A stretch of 64,000 nt of DNA from Pasteurellaceae bacterium RH1A (GTDB taxonomy: Bacteria > Pseudomonadota > Gammaproteobacteria > Enterobacterales > Pasteurellaceae): contig CP015195.1 in the NCBI GenBank assembly GCA_012221805.1, positions 1,349,771-1,413,770 on the forward strand, written 5' to 3'. Of this stretch, positions 19,467 through 29,652 are shown in pieces. The notes beneath the pieces are model-generated. The model was not told where the DNA came from. It searched no databases and saw only the letters and a list, made by a program, of their open reading frames with translations. How positions within the stretch are numbered: the first letter of the stretch is position 1; each line of letters opens with the position of its first letter. A program made the position numbers and the translations under genes.

Positions 19467-20750
19467 CTAGTCTTGAATATGTCTTTCTTTTTCGCCCGTA
19501 TAAATTTGTCTTGGGCGGACAATTTTGAGGCTTTCTTCGTGCATTTCCTTCCAGTTGGCAATCCAGCCCACAGTTCTAGCTAGGGCAAAAATCACCGTAA
19601 ACATAGAGGTTGGAATGCCGATGGCTTGCAGGATAATGCCAGAGTAGAAGTCCACATTCGGGTAGAGCTTACGCTCAACGAAGTACGGGTCACTTAGGGC
19701 AATGCGTTCAAGCTCCATGGCTACTTCTAGCAATGGGGTGCTGACGTTTAGCTCTTTTAAGACCTCGTGGCAGGTTTCACGCATAACCTTGGCTCGTGGA
19801 TCGTAGTTTTTATAGACACGGTGGCCGAAGCCCATGAGGCGGAATGGATCGTTTTTGTCCTTGGCACGCGCAATAAATTCAGGAATCCGATCCTTGGTGC
19901 CGATTTCTTCTAGCATCTTAATGCAGGCCTCGTTGGCCCCGCCGTGGGCAGGCCCCCAAAGAGAGGCGATACCCGCTGAAATACAGGCAAATGGGTTGGG
20001 GCCAGAGGAGGCCACGCCACGCACTGCCGAGGTAGAGGCATTTTGCTCGTGGTCGGCGTGCAGGGTGAAGATTCTGTCCATGGCACGTTCTAGCACAGGG
20101 TTTACCTCATAAGGCTCGCAAGGGGTGGCGAACATCATATAGAGGAAGTTGCCTGCATAAGACAGGTTGTACTGCGGGTACATAAACGGCCGGCCGATGC
20201 TGTATTTATAACACATGGCAGCCAGGGTTGGCATTTTCGCCAAAAGGCGGATGGCCGTTTTGTTACGGGAGTCTTGGCAGGAATTATCCACGATGTCGTG
20301 GTAGAAAGCCGCCAAGGCGCTACTGGCCGCACACATGACCGCCATTGGGTGAGAGTCACGGCGGAAGCCTTGGAAGAGGCGGGTAAATTGTTCATTTACC
20401 ATGGTGTGAGAAACCAATTCCTTGCGGAAGGCTTCAAATTCTTCAGGGGTTGGCAGCTCACCGTAAAGGAGCAGGTAGGCCGTGTCTAAGTAGGTTTTGT
20501 GGGTGGCCAATTCATCAATTGGGTAGCCACGGTGGAGAAGCACCCCTTCATCGCCATCAATATAGGTAATGCTGGATTCGCACAGGGCAGTGGAGGTTAA
20601 GCCTTGGTCGTAGGTGAATAATTGTTCTTTTTGTAAGGCTTCCACCCCAATGGCATCATAGCCTAGGTTGCTTTGGTAAACAGGCAGGCTAAATTTACGT
20701 CCATCACTAAGCTGTAATTCTGCTTTTAAGGTTGGATGTAGTTTTGGCAT
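19467..20750 (-). CDS. gltA: Citrate synthase (type II)
   Basis: GltA condenses oxaloacetate and acetyl-CoA to citrate, the entry step of the TCA cycle. The 427 residues include the catalytic histidines in [10 protein letters not shown] and [17 protein letters not shown] and the aspartate of NVDFYSG. Length and N-terminal domain agree with the large allosteric Gram-negative form. TAAGGAG precedes the ATG. acnB lies 48 bases upstream on the same strand, so citrate formation and its isomerisation are co-transcribed. Confidence 0.97.
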   Translation of the reverse strand: MPKLHPTLKAELQLSDGRKFSLPVYQSNLGYDAIGVEALQKEQLFTYDQGLTSTALCESSITYIDGDEGVLLHRGYPIDELATHKTYLDTAYLLLYGELPTPEEFEAFRKELVSHTMVNEQFTRLFQGFRRDSHPMAVMCAASSALAAFYHDIVDNSCQDSRNKTAIRLLAKMPTLAAMCYKYSIGRPFMYPQYNLSYAGNFLYMMFATPCEPYEVNPVLERAMDRIFTLHADHEQNASTSAVRGVASSGPNPFACISAGIASLWGPAHGGANEACIKMLEEIGTKDRIPEFIARAKDKNDPFRLMGFGHRVYKNYDPRAKVMRETCHEVLKELNVSTPLLEVAMELERIALSDPYFVERKLYPNVDFYSGIILQAIGIPTSMFTVIFALARTVGWIANWKEMHEESLKIVRPRQIYTGEKERHIQD

Positions 20751-20798
20751 AGTCAGTTCTCCTTATTTCGATTGACTGATGATATTGTGTTGCATAGC

Positions 20799-23411
20799 TT
20801 AAGCTGCAGTTTGCAAAATAATATTATTGGCTTTTTGGGTGTAGCTGTTAATGTGGTCGAAGTTCATATAGCGGTAGGTATCGTCCTTATCGCCATCCAG
20901 GCTTTCCACATAGCTGAGGTATTCTTCCACACTTGGAATACGGCCCAACAAGGCACAGACCGCAGACAATTCAGCGGAAGCCAGGTAAACAAAGGCACCC
21001 TTACCCATACGGTTGGGGAAGTTACGGGTGGAGGTGGAAATCACCGTTGCCCCGTCTGCCACACGAGCTTGGTTACCCATACAGAGGGAGCAGCCCGGCA
21101 CTTCAATACGGGCGCCGCTCTTACCATAAATGCTGTAGTAGCCTTCTTCGCTGAGTAGGGAAGCGTCCATCTTGGTTGGTGGGGCAATCCACAAGCGGGT
21201 TGGGATCATCTCTTTGGATTGACTGAGCAATTTACCTGCGGCACGGAAGTGGCCGATATTGGTCATACAGGAGCCGATAAAGACCTCATCCACCTTGTCG
21301 CCTTGCACCTCAGACAGCTTGCGGGCATCGTCTGGGTCATTCGGAGCACAGAGGATTGGCTCTTTGATTTCCGCCAAGTCAATTTCGATCACAGCCGCAT
21401 ATTCAGCATCACTGTCGGCCTCCATCAATTCTGGGTTGGCAATCCAAGCCTCCATGGCCTGAATACGGCGTTCCAGTGTGCGCACATCGCCATAGCCCTC
21501 GGCAATCATCCATTTAAGCAGGACGATATTGGAATTGAGGTATTCGATAATCGGTTCTTTGTCTAATTTAATGGTACAGGCCGCCGCAGAACGCTCGGCT
21601 GAAGCGTCCGATAGCTCAAAGGCCTGTTCGACCTTGAGTTTTTCCAAACCTTCAATTTCTAAAATACGGCCAGAGAAGATATTTTTCTTACCTGCTTTTT
21701 CAACGGTCAGAAGGCCTTGTTGAATAGCGTAGTATGGAATGGCGTGAACCAAGTCCCGCAGGGTAATGCCCTTTTGCATTTCGCCCTTAAAGCGGACTAA
21801 CACTGACTCAGGCATATCCAAGGGCATCACCCCTGTGGCGGCAGCAAAGGCAACCAGGCCAGAACCTGCCGGGAATGAAATCCCGATTGGGAAGCGGGTG
21901 TGGGAGTCGCCACCTGTGCCGACCGTGTCAGGCAGGAGCATACGGTTGAGCCAGGAGTGGATTACGCCATCACCAGGCTTGAGGGAAACCCCACCACGGT
22001 TCATGATAAAGTCAGGCAAGGTGCTGTGGGTGACGATATCCACTGGTTTTGGATAGGCGGCCGTGTGGCAGAAGGACTGCATCACCAGGTCGGCTGAGAA
22101 GCCTAGGCAGGCTAAGTCTTTGAGTTCATCACGGGTCATCGGGCCAGTGGTATCTTGCGAACCCACGCTGGTCATTTTCGGCTCGCAGTATTCGCCTGCC
22201 CGAATGCCCTCTACGCCGCAGGCTCTGCCGACCATTTTTTGGGCCAGGGTGTAGCCTTTTGCAACTTTTTGGTCTTTTTGACCCGCTTGTGGTTTGGCAA
22301 AGACATCGCTATCTGGCAGGCCAAGGGCGGCACGGGCTTTTTGGGTCAGGCCACGGCCGATAATCAGCGGAATACGGCCGCCTGCCCGTACTTCGTCTAA
22401 AAGCACGTTGGTTTTGAGCTGGAATTCGGCCAAAACTTCATCAGAATTGTGTTTGCAGATCTTGCCAGCATAAGGGTAAATATCAATCACATCGCCCATG
22501 TGGAGCTGGCTGACATCCACTTCAATCGGTAAAGAACCGGCATCTTCCATGGTGTTGAAGAAGATGGGAGCAATTTTACCGCCCAAGACCACGCCGCCTG
22601 CCCGCTTGTTAGGAATGAAAGGAATATCATCGCCCATCAGCCATAAGACGGAGTTGGTAGCTGATTTACGGGAAGAACCTGTGCCGACCACATCGCCCAC
22701 ATAAACCAACGGGAAGCCTTTTTCTTTAAGGCCTTCGATTTGTTTCATTGGGCCGATATTGCCTGCATCATCTGGCACAATGCCATCCCGCTCATTTTTG
22801 AGCATGGCGAGGGCGTGGAGCGGAATATCTGGGCGTGACCAGGCATCTTGGGCTGGAGAGAGATCGTCCGTGTTGGTTTCGCCCGTTACTTTAAAGACAG
22901 TCAGGGTCAGTTTTTCAGCCAATTTTGGACGGGACAAGAACCATTCTGCCTCTGCCCAAGACTGCATAATTTGCTGGGCAAATTCATTGCCGGCCTTGGC
23001 CTTGTCGGCCACATCGTGGAAGCTGTCGAACATGAGTAGGGTATAGGACAGGGCCTTAACGGCTTCTGGTGCAAGCTCAGGATTGTCTAGGGCTTGAATA
23101 AGTGGCTCAATGTTGTAGCCCCCCTGCATGGTGCCTAAGAGGCGAATAGCTTCTTGGCCTGAAATCAGTGGTGACTGGGCCTCGTTTTTGACGATGGCGG
23201 TGAGAAAGGAGGCCTTAACATAGGCTGCTTCATCCACCCCTGCTGGAATACGCTGGCTAAAGAGTTCCAGCAAAAATTCAGCCTGACCTTCAGGAGGATT
23301 TTTGAGTAATTCAATTAAATCTGCGGTTTGCTGGGCATTGAGTGGCAAGGGCACAATACCTTGTGCTGCCCGTTCATCACAATGTGCTTGGTATGATTCT
23401 AAAAAGCTCAT
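20799..23411 (-). CDS. acnB: Bifunctional aconitate hydratase 2/2-methylisocitrate dehydratase
   Basis: AcnB converts citrate to isocitrate and binds a 4Fe-4S cluster. The 870 residues have the AcnB order: an N-terminal HEAT-like domain, the swivel domain moved forward, and the catalytic domains with cluster ligands in the [10 protein letters not shown] and CSLCMGNQ segments near the C terminus. Length agrees with E. coli AcnB (865). GGGGGAA precedes the ATG. It is the first gene of the acnB-gltA unit. A CRP-like sequence lies about 110 bases upstream. Confidence 0.97.
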   Translation of the reverse strand: MSFLESYQAHCDERAAQGIVPLPLNAQQTADLIELLKNPPEGQAEFLLELFSQRIPAGVDEAAYVKASFLTAIVKNEAQSPLISGQEAIRLLGTMQGGYNIEPLIQALDNPELAPEAVKALSYTLLMFDSFHDVADKAKAGNEFAQQIMQSWAEAEWFLSRPKLAEKLTLTVFKVTGETNTDDLSPAQDAWSRPDIPLHALAMLKNERDGIVPDDAGNIGPMKQIEGLKEKGFPLVYVGDVVGTGSSRKSATNSVLWLMGDDIPFIPNKRAGGVVLGGKIAPIFFNTMEDAGSLPIEVDVSQLHMGDVIDIYPYAGKICKHNSDEVLAEFQLKTNVLLDEVRAGGRIPLIIGRGLTQKARAALGLPDSDVFAKPQAGQKDQKVAKGYTLAQKMVGRACGVEGIRAGEYCEPKMTSVGSQDTTGPMTRDELKDLACLGFSADLVMQSFCHTAAYPKPVDIVTHSTLPDFIMNRGGVSLKPGDGVIHSWLNRMLLPDTVGTGGDSHTRFPIGISFPAGSGLVAFAAATGVMPLDMPESVLVRFKGEMQKGITLRDLVHAIPYYAIQQGLLTVEKAGKKNIFSGRILEIEGLEKLKVEQAFELSDASAERSAAACTIKLDKEPIIEYLNSNIVLLKWMIAEGYGDVRTLERRIQAMEAWIANPELMEADSDAEYAAVIEIDLAEIKEPILCAPNDPDDARKLSEVQGDKVDEVFIGSCMTNIGHFRAAGKLLSQSKEMIPTRLWIAPPTKMDASLLSEEGYYSIYGKSGARIEVPGCSLCMGNQARVADGATVISTSTRNFPNRMGKGAFVYLASAELSAVCALLGRIPSVEEYLSYVESLDGDKDDTYRYMNFDHINSYTQKANNIILQTAA

Positions 23412-23516
23412 AATTCCCCCTGAAACAAAATTTGTTTAAAAAATAGAAATAAGACCTCCTAATAATAGCCCACAAAAAATAGAAAACAAGTTATTTTCAC
23501 AAGTTTTTAACAAAAG

Positions 23517-23532
23517 TGTTACATAGATCAAA
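23517..23532. promoter_or_regulatory. Possible CRP-binding site upstream of acnB
   Basis: TGTTA-N6-TCAAA differs from the TGTGA-N6-TCACA core at one position in each half, with a CATAGA spacer. It is centred about 113 bases before the acnB start codon. Weak evidence. Confidence 0.3.
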
Positions 23533-23604
23533 TTTTATGAAGAAAAATTGGCCTTTTTGCTTAAAAGAGTTGATTTTTAGAGCAGATTGAGAACAGGAAA
23601 TAAA

Positions 23605-23631
23605 CAAAGCCCTGCGGGGTAAAACAGGGCT
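23605..23631 (-). terminator. Terminator of the SAM-hydroxide-adenosyltransferase-like gene
   Basis: AGCCCTG at 23608-23614 pairs with CAGGGCT at 23625-23631, followed on the minus strand by a broken T run (TTTGTTTATTT). It lies about 25 bases beyond the stop codon. Confidence 0.75.
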
Positions 23632-23655
23632 ATTAAAGAAGAGGTTGTAAGCGGC

Positions 23656-24576
23656 TTATTCAGCCTTTTTGGCACAAGATTTAACGATAGCTGTCCACTG
23701 GGCACCAGACTTGATCTTGTATTTTTCGGCGAAGCTTTCCATATTCAGAGCAAAGGACACATTGAGCAGGCTGTTGAGATACATAAGCGGCTTGCCTTCT
23801 TCTACATCACCAAAGCTGCTCTTATAGGGCATTTTACCCGTGAAATGCACCTTGGCCCCTTCTTCCGTTTTTTCAGAAATTTCTACGCAAACATCGCTGT
23901 TTTTGGCAATGCCGGCTTGTTCTAAGAGTTGGCTGTCGATATTGGTCCAAACATTGCCGTATTGAATGTCTAAGACAGGAATGGTACCTTTCAGTACCCC
24001 TTCTTCTAGCACAGGCTTTTGGTAGGCAATTTCGACAACCTCATTTGGCAGTTCTTTACCCACTTGCTCAAAGCTAATTTTGTTGGAAGCCAATTTTGCC
24101 CCAGTGTAGGCATAAACATCACGGCCGTGGAAGGTGTAGGATTTTTCAGAGCCTTCTAGGCGGTTGGTGGCCTCATCAATTTCACGCACGGCCTCAATAC
24201 CCAAATGCTCGGCCACCAGGGTCAGGGTGCCGTTATCTGGGCTGACGAAATAATGGCCTGTTTTGGTTTTGAGTACCACAGACTTGCGATCAGTGCCGAC
24301 ACCAGGATCGACCACACTGACAAAAACTGTACCAGCTGGCCAGTAAGTGGCGGTTTGATAGAGGCGGTAGGCGGCTTCCCAAATGTTGTAAGGCGGGATT
24401 TCGTGGGTGAGATCGAACATTTTTAGATCTCGATCCACCCCAAAGGCCACGCCCTGCATGGCAGAAACCGCACCGTCTTTAAGGCTAAAGTCAGTTTGTA
24501 AAACAAGGGCATTTGTTTGGGCAAAAGAAAAAGAGGGGAGGGCCAAAAGGGCTGCGACCAAGAGAGATTTTTTCAT
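23656..24576 (-). CDS. Exported SAM hydroxide adenosyltransferase (DUF62) family protein
   Basis: The 306 residues begin with a clear signal peptide (cleavage near SFA-Q, residue 19). The rest matches the SAM hydroxide adenosyltransferase/chlorinase/fluorinase family: QTDFSLKDGAVSAMQG, VVDPGVGTDRK, SPDNGTL and FHGRDVYAYTGAKLA. Known members split S-adenosylmethionine with water to adenosine and methionine in the cytoplasm, so an exported form is odd because SAM is not known to occur in the periplasm. It stands alone between acnB and aspC. Family is confident; substrate and role are open. Confidence 0.82.
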   Translation of the reverse strand: MKKSLLVAALLALPSFSFAQTNALVLQTDFSLKDGAVSAMQGVAFGVDRDLKMFDLTHEIPPYNIWEAAYRLYQTATYWPAGTVFVSVVDPGVGTDRKSVVLKTKTGHYFVSPDNGTLTLVAEHLGIEAVREIDEATNRLEGSEKSYTFHGRDVYAYTGAKLASNKISFEQVGKELPNEVVEIAYQKPVLEEGVLKGTIPVLDIQYGNVWTNIDSQLLEQAGIAKNSDVCVEISEKTEEGAKVHFTGKMPYKSSFGDVEEGKPLMYLNSLLNVSFALNMESFAEKYKIKSGAQWTAIVKSCAKKAE

Positions 24577-24676
24577 AAGTTTTCCTATTTGTTATCATGA
24601 TGTGAAAATATGGCTAGATACTAGCGGGGACGCAAACGTTTGTCTAGCTACAAATAGGGGTTTTGAGCATAATTTT

Positions 24677-24708
24677 AGAAAAAAGGCCAAGTGTTTAAAC
24701 TTGGCCTT
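24677..24708 (-). terminator. Intrinsic terminator downstream of aspC
   Basis: A perfect 10-bp stem (24683-24692 with 24699-24708) and 6-base loop are followed on the minus strand by T6. It lies about 70 bases after the aminotransferase stop codon. Confidence 0.85.
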
Positions 24709-24775
24709 GGACTATATTGATTTCCCTCAAGCGACTTGCAAAATTTCTCTTGCGATTACCCGCTTGCAAGGGGGA

Positions 24776-25969
24776 TTAAAGCACCTTCACAATGGCTTCA
24801 CAAAGCTGATCAATATTGGCTTCGGTGATGCCTGCTACATTGATACGGCCTGAACGTACCGCATAAATGGCGAATTCATCTTTTAGTCTGTCCACCTGTT
24901 CTGGGCTTAGGCCGCTGAAAGAGAACATCCCGTTTTGGGCGATGATAAAGTCAAAGTTTTGGTTTGCACCCTTGGCCTTGAGTAACTCAACAAATTTGGC
25001 CCGCATGGTTTTAATGCGGTTACGCATTTCGGCTAATTCTGCAATCCAGTCTGCCTTGAGTTGTGGATCAGCCAAGACGGTTGCCACGGCACTGGCTCCG
25101 TGGGAAGATGGGTTGGAGTAGAGTACACGGATGATGCTTTTCACTTGGCTGAAGGCATTGTTGGCCACTTCGGCATTGTCTGCAATCAGAGTGAAAGCAC
25201 CTACACGCTCGTTATAGAGGCCGAAGTTTTTAGAATAAGAACTGGCGACCAAGATTTCACGGTGGTTTTTCACAAAGGTGCGTAAGCCCAAGGCATCTTC
25301 TTCTAGGCCGTTGGCAAAGCCTTGGTAGGCGAAGTCAAAGAGCGGCAACCAGCCTTTTTCGGCAGACAGGTTGGCCAGGGTTTGCCATTGTTCTGGGGTT
25401 GGGTCAATCCCTGTTGGGTTGTGGCAGCAGCCGTGTAGCAGCACCACATCGCCCGCTTCTGCTTGGCTAAGATCGGCCAAGAGGTTGTCCCAGTCTAGGG
25501 CCTTGGTTTCCTTGTTGTAGTAGCGGTATTCTTTGATGTTGATGCCTACTGCATTGAAAATAGCATTGTGGTTTGGCCAGGTTGGGCTGGAAATCCAGAC
25601 GTTTTTGGCACTGGTTTGGCGCTTGATGAATTCCGCTGCAATGCGAAGAGCGCCTGTTCCACCTAAACTTTGGGCGGTTTTGACACGTTTTTCCTTGATA
25701 ACATCGGCATTTTCACCAAAGAGCAGGGCCTGGGTTTGAGCATTGAAATCGGCAATGCCGTCAATGGTCAGGTAGTTTTTGGTGTTTTCTTGTTCAAATA
25801 AACGGCGTTCTGCTTCTTTAACCGCTTTGACAATCGGGGTTTGGCCTTGGGCGTCTTTATAGACGCCAATGCCCAGATTGATTTTTCCTGCACGGGTTTC
25901 GGCCTTAAAGGCTTCGCCTAAACCTAAAATTGGGTCTGCGGGGGCGGCTTGGATATGATTAAACATCAT
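24776..25969 (-). CDS. aspC: Aspartate/aromatic amino acid aminotransferase
   Basis: A class I PLP-dependent aminotransferase of 397 residues that begins [21 protein letters not shown] and contains [10 protein letters not shown], the HGCCHNPTG active-site loop and the PLP lysine in [16 protein letters not shown]. These agree with AspC/TyrB of enteric bacteria, which swap amino groups between aspartate or aromatic amino acids and 2-oxoglutarate. AGAGGAAA precedes the first ATG. AspC and TyrB cannot be told apart with certainty by reading. It stands alone between terminator and a palindromic repeat. Confidence 0.92.
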   Translation of the reverse strand: MMFNHIQAAPADPILGLGEAFKAETRAGKINLGIGVYKDAQGQTPIVKAVKEAERRLFEQENTKNYLTIDGIADFNAQTQALLFGENADVIKEKRVKTAQSLGGTGALRIAAEFIKRQTSAKNVWISSPTWPNHNAIFNAVGINIKEYRYYNKETKALDWDNLLADLSQAEAGDVVLLHGCCHNPTGIDPTPEQWQTLANLSAEKGWLPLFDFAYQGFANGLEEDALGLRTFVKNHREILVASSYSKNFGLYNERVGAFTLIADNAEVANNAFSQVKSIIRVLYSNPSSHGASAVATVLADPQLKADWIAELAEMRNRIKTMRAKFVELLKAKGANQNFDFIIAQNGMFSFSGLSPEQVDRLKDEFAIYAVRSGRINVAGITEANIDQLCEAIVKVL

Positions 25970-26109
25970 GGAAATTTCCTCTTGATCAGTGTGTTTGCAA
26001 AAATGTTCAATTTATACGAGTAATTGTTAAATTTTGCAAGCACAAGCGGTTAAAATTGTGAACCAATTCGCAAATTTGAAAAATATATAAAACTGGAAGT
26101 GATGGTGAG

Positions 26110-26188
26110 ACGGTTGCTGAGCTTGTCGAAGCATTAGGTGAATTTAGCACTCGCACAAAACTTATGCTTCGACAAGCTCAGCAACCGT
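26110..26188. repeat. Palindromic REPIN-like element between aspC and purU
   Basis: Two perfect 25-base inverted arms (26110-26134 and 26164-26188), with the core GCTGAGCTTGTCGAAGC, enclose 29 bases. A second, nested inverted pair (TAGCACT near 26145 and AGTGCTA near 26197) crosses the right arm. No coding frame. The element sits between the 5' end of aspC and the 3' end of purU. Confidence 0.85.
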
Positions 26189-26217
26189 TTTATGCAAGTG
26201 CTAAATATGCTAGAAAA

Positions 26218-27054
26218 TTAAAGCACAATGGTTTTGTTTTGATAAACAAAAACCCGATCGGCCAAGACCAAATCCAAGGCTCGAGAAAGCACGGTTTTTT
26301 CCACATCACGGCCGGCCTTCATCATGGCGTCAGCCGTGTAGGTGTGGTCGATGTTGATAACGTTTTGCATAATAATCGGGCCTTGATCCAATTCATTATT
26401 GATAAAGTGGGCGGTGGCACCAATGATTTTTACCCCTCGCTCAAAGGCCTGCTGATAAGGCTTGGCACCGATAAAGGCCGGCAGGAAGGAGTGGTGGATA
26501 TTGACCACACGGTTTGGGTAGCGGGCCACAAATTCAGGATTCAGCACTCGCATATATTTGGCCAGCACAATATAATCTGGTGCATATTGGTCAATTTTCT
26601 CGGCCAATAATTTATCATGCTCCACACGGCTTAGACCCTCATGGCTGACCAAATGAAAAGGCACATCAAAGCGTTCTGTTAAGCTGCGTAAATTATCATG
26701 GTTGCCAATAACGGCCGCAATTTCCACATTTAAGCCGCCGTAATAGGTCTTCATTAAAATATCGCCGAGGCAGTGGGCTTCTTTGGTGACTAAAATAACA
26801 ATGCGTTTGCGTTTTTCAGCCACTAATTGATATTGAGAACCTTGGGGCAGGGCAGCTTTTAAATCGGCTAGGAGGGTTTGATCATTAAAAATGCCTTGTA
26901 ATTCAGTCCGCATAAAAAAGCGGCGGTTTTCATTTTCTACAAACTCACTGTTTTTAATGATATTGAGCTGGTGTTTATAACAAATATTGGTGATTTTAGC
27001 GACAAGGCCCGTATCGTCTGGGCATTCGGTTAAGAGAATTTTATTTTCAAGCAT
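26218..27054 (-). CDS. purU: Formyltetrahydrofolate deformylase
   Basis: PurU hydrolyses 10-formyl-THF to THF and formate, balancing one-carbon units and feeding formate to PurT. The 278 residues have an N-terminal ACT domain (about 1-80, TECPDDTGLVAKITNICYKH) followed by a formyltransferase-like domain with the catalytic NIHHSFLPAF segment and the late GATAHF...DQGPI motif. Length is normal. AAGGACG precedes the ATG. It follows hns on the same strand but is separated by a terminator. Confidence 0.96.
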   Translation of the reverse strand: MLENKILLTECPDDTGLVAKITNICYKHQLNIIKNSEFVENENRRFFMRTELQGIFNDQTLLADLKAALPQGSQYQLVAEKRKRIVILVTKEAHCLGDILMKTYYGGLNVEIAAVIGNHDNLRSLTERFDVPFHLVSHEGLSRVEHDKLLAEKIDQYAPDYIVLAKYMRVLNPEFVARYPNRVVNIHHSFLPAFIGAKPYQQAFERGVKIIGATAHFINNELDQGPIIMQNVINIDHTYTADAMMKAGRDVEKTVLSRALDLVLADRVFVYQNKTIVL

Positions 27055-27068
27055 ACTGCGTCCTTATT

Positions 27069-27099
27069 AAAAAAATAAAGCCCAATCAATGGGCTTTAT
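27069..27099 (-). terminator. Intrinsic terminator of hns
   Basis: A 10-bp stem (27075-27084 with 27090-27099) and 5-base loop are followed on the minus strand by T7. It lies between the hns stop and the purU start. Confidence 0.85.
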
Positions 27100-27117
27100 C
27101 TTCAAGCGTATTCCAAA

Positions 27118-27525
27118 TTAGATGGCAAAATCAGCAAGAGATTTACCTGCATCTAAGGCTTTTTGTAGGGCGCGAGGGGTTCTGCCTTGGCCTGTCCAGG
27201 TTTTTTCTTGGCCGTTTTCATCAATGAATTTATATTTGGCTGGGCGTGGTTCACGGGCCTTTCTTGTTTTTTGTTCTGGATTTCCGCCTAGTAGGGCAGC
27301 TAATTCTTCGGCAGAAATACCGTCAGCGGCTAACATGGCTTTATACTTATTGAGGTTTTCAAGGTATTTGGCTTTTTCAAGTTCTTGTACTTTTACGGCT
27401 TCACGTTTTTCTTCAACCACGATGGTGACTTTTTCAAGTAAGGCTTCCATTTGCTCAAGGCTGGCTTCACGAGCAATAACACGCAGGCTACGAATATTAG
27501 ATAATGTTTTTAAAACTTCAGACAT
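27118..27525 (-). CDS. hns: H-NS family nucleoid-associated protein
   Basis: H-NS binds and silences AT-rich DNA. The 135 residues have an N-terminal coiled-coil oligomerisation region (about 1-65), a linker rich in Lys and Arg, and the C-terminal DNA-binding domain with the signature TWTGQGRTP. CAGGAG precedes the ATG. A terminator separates it from purU. The AT-rich accessory patch at 32.5-35.7 kb would be a natural target of such a silencer; this is inference. Confidence 0.95.
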   Translation of the reverse strand: MSEVLKTLSNIRSLRVIAREASLEQMEALLEKVTIVVEEKREAVKVQELEKAKYLENLNKYKAMLAADGISAEELAALLGGNPEQKTRKAREPRPAKYKFIDENGQEKTWTGQGRTPRALQKALDAGKSLADFAI

Positions 27526-27717
27526 TGTTTTCTCCTGTTAAAGGTGTAAATTAAAATATATTCCCCCACAGAGGGAAGCCTGAATATCTTAACTTAATCT
27601 ATTTTTTTGTAAACAGAAAAATGCAAATATTTGTTCAGGTTGTACCAATACGCCCATAAAAAGTAAATTCTCAATTTGCCACTTGGCAAAAATCCACACT
27701 TGAGGTAATCTTATGTC

Positions 27718-27896
27718 GTCCTACAATTTGTAGAGGTGCAAATATCATAAGTAAATTTTTCTGAGTGGATAACGATGAAGAAAGTTGAAAGGGGTATTTG
27801 CCGAAATCAATTAAGCGTCATCTTAATTGGTTGGGGTCGTGTCCGAAAGGTGCGGCACTGTCACAATAGCTTTATTGTGTTGCGCTACTGTTAGGC
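27718..27896 (+). promoter_or_regulatory. Lysine riboswitch (L box)
   Basis: The leader of the downstream transporter gene carries the conserved blocks of the lysine riboswitch in order: GTAGAGGTGC, AAGTA, GGGGTATTTGCCGAAA, then CCGAAAGGTGCGGCACTGTCAC and a closing GCGCTACTG. The five-helix layout fits around these blocks. It lies about 110-290 bases before the start codon. In gammaproteobacteria such switches lower expression of lysine uptake or synthesis genes when lysine is abundant. Whether it acts on transcription or translation is not clear; no strong terminator follows it. Confidence 0.85.
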
Positions 27897-28004
27897 TGGG
27901 TCTTTTCTTTTATCCCTCCTTCTTATTTGCTTCTGTAAATATATTCAGTAGATCTCTTCCTTGTTTGACTTCAATATTTTCCACAAAACAATTTTAGAGG
28001 TTTT

Positions 28005-29543
28005 ATGAATTTAGTTGATTTTTCTACATCGGCCTGGTCTGTTGTCCCGCCCTTGTTAGCCCTTATTTTGGCTATTTTTACCCGTAAGGTCATTTTGTCC
28101 TTGAGTATTGGTATTTTAGTCGGCGCCATTATGCTGACCCAATGGAACCTGCTTGATGCGGCGGTTTATATTAAAAATACCGTGGTGTCCTTGGTGTATA
28201 ATCTTGAGGAGGGAAGCCTCAATGCCAATAACGTCAATATTATTCTCTTCCTTTTATTACTGGGTGCTTTAACCGCACTTTTAAGCCTTTCTGGCAGCAA
28301 CCAGGCCTTTGCCAACTGGGCCCAACAACGGATTAAGGGCAGACGAGGAGCCAAACTGATGGCTGCTTGCCTGGTTTTCATCACCTTTATTGATGACTAC
28401 TTCCACAGCCTTGCGGTTGGCGCCATTGCCCGCCCAGTGACCGATAAATTCAAGGTATCCCGTGCCAAATTAGCCTATATTTTGGACTCCACCGCCGCCC
28501 CAATGTGCGTGTTGATGCCCATTTCTAGCTGGGGAGCCTATATCATCACCCTGGTTGCAGGCCTGATGACCACTCACGCCATTACAGGCTACTCGCCACT
28601 GGGTGCCTTTATGGCCATGAGTGCTATGAACTTCTACGCCATTTTCGCCATGATCTTGGTCTTTGTGGTGGCCTATTCTTCCTTTGATATTGGATCTATG
28701 GCTCGTTTTGAACAAGAGGCCCTAAATGCCGAAACCAAGGAAACAGAAGCAGCGGATCTGTCTGTAGAAGGCAAGGTGCGCAACTTGGTTTTCCCTGTTG
28801 TATCCTTGATTGTTGGCACCATTGCCATGATGATGTACACGGGTAATCAGGCCTTGGCCGCAGATGGCAAACCCTTTGATGTTCTCGGTGCCTTTGAAAA
28901 TACCACGGTTGGGATCTCACTTGTCGTGGGCGGCGTCAGTGCCTTGGCCGTGCTCACCCTTTGCATTTTGGTGGATGGAAAAGTCAGCCTGGCCGACTAC
29001 CTCAAATCCTGGGCCATTGGTGCCAAATCCATGTCGGGTGCCATCCTCATTCTTTTCTCCGCCTGGACCATCAACGCCATCGTGGGCGATATGCAAACTG
29101 GCAAATACCTTTCAACCTTAGTTGCTGGCAACATTAACCCAGCCTTCCTGCCAGCCATTCTCTTTGTGCTAGCGGCTGCCATGGCCTTCTCAACAGGTAC
29201 TAGCTGGGGAACCTTCGGTATTATGTTGCCGATTGCCGCCTCCATGGCCGTAAATGCTGATCCAAGCCTGCTTTTACCCTGCTTGTCTGCCGTGATGGCC
29301 GGCGCCATTTGTGGAGACCACTGCTCACCAATTTCAGATACGACTATTCTGTCTTCCACTGGCGCCCAGTGTAACCACATGGATCACGTAAACTCCCAGC
29401 TGCCTTATTCTATGCTAGTGGCCTTTGCCACTGTACTAGGCTATTTGGTGGTAGGCTTTAGCCAATCCGCCCTGGCTGGTTTTATTACCACGGGTGCGGT
29501 GATGGCGGGCTTGGTTTTACTCTTTAAGAAGAAAAGCCAATAA
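28005..29543 (+). CDS. NhaC-type transporter under lysine riboswitch, probable lysine transporter LysW
   Basis: A 512-residue polytopic membrane protein of the NhaC antiporter superfamily, with about twelve hydrophobic segments and family motifs such as FIDDYFHSLAVGAI and CGDHCSPISDTT. Sequence alone would suggest a Na+/H+ antiporter. However, the upstream lysine riboswitch indicates that it imports lysine, as comparative genomics has proposed for the NhaC-like LysW proteins of Vibrio and Pasteurellaceae. AGAGG precedes the ATG; a strong terminator follows. The family is certain, the substrate is inferred. Confidence 0.85.
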   Translation: MNLVDFSTSAWSVVPPLLALILAIFTRKVILSLSIGILVGAIMLTQWNLLDAAVYIKNTVVSLVYNLEEGSLNANNVNIILFLLLLGALTALLSLSGSNQAFANWAQQRIKGRRGAKLMAACLVFITFIDDYFHSLAVGAIARPVTDKFKVSRAKLAYILDSTAAPMCVLMPISSWGAYIITLVAGLMTTHAITGYSPLGAFMAMSAMNFYAIFAMILVFVVAYSSFDIGSMARFEQEALNAETKETEAADLSVEGKVRNLVFPVVSLIVGTIAMMMYTGNQALAADGKPFDVLGAFENTTVGISLVVGGVSALAVLTLCILVDGKVSLADYLKSWAIGAKSMSGAILILFSAWTINAIVGDMQTGKYLSTLVAGNINPAFLPAILFVLAAAMAFSTGTSWGTFGIMLPIAASMAVNADPSLLLPCLSAVMAGAICGDHCSPISDTTILSSTGAQCNHMDHVNSQLPYSMLVAFATVLGYLVVGFSQSALAGFITTGAVMAGLVLLFKKKSQ

Positions 29544-29561
29544 ATTCCCATAAAATCCCCC

Positions 29562-29592
29562 CAGGCAGACTAAAAAGTCTGCCTGTTTTTTT
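29562..29592 (+). terminator. Intrinsic terminator of the lysine transporter gene
   Basis: A perfect 10-bp stem (29562-29571 with 29576-29585) with a 4-base A loop is followed by T7, 20 bases after the stop codon. Confidence 0.92.
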
Positions 29593-29652
29593 ATAAATGG
29601 TTATAATACAGGCTTTCTTTTCTTTGAAGTAACATCAGCCTAAGGATTGCGT

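Noticed and set aside
28005..29543. Plain Na+/H+ antiporter function
   Set aside because: The lysine riboswitch in the leader makes lysine transport the better inference, although the superfamily is NhaC.
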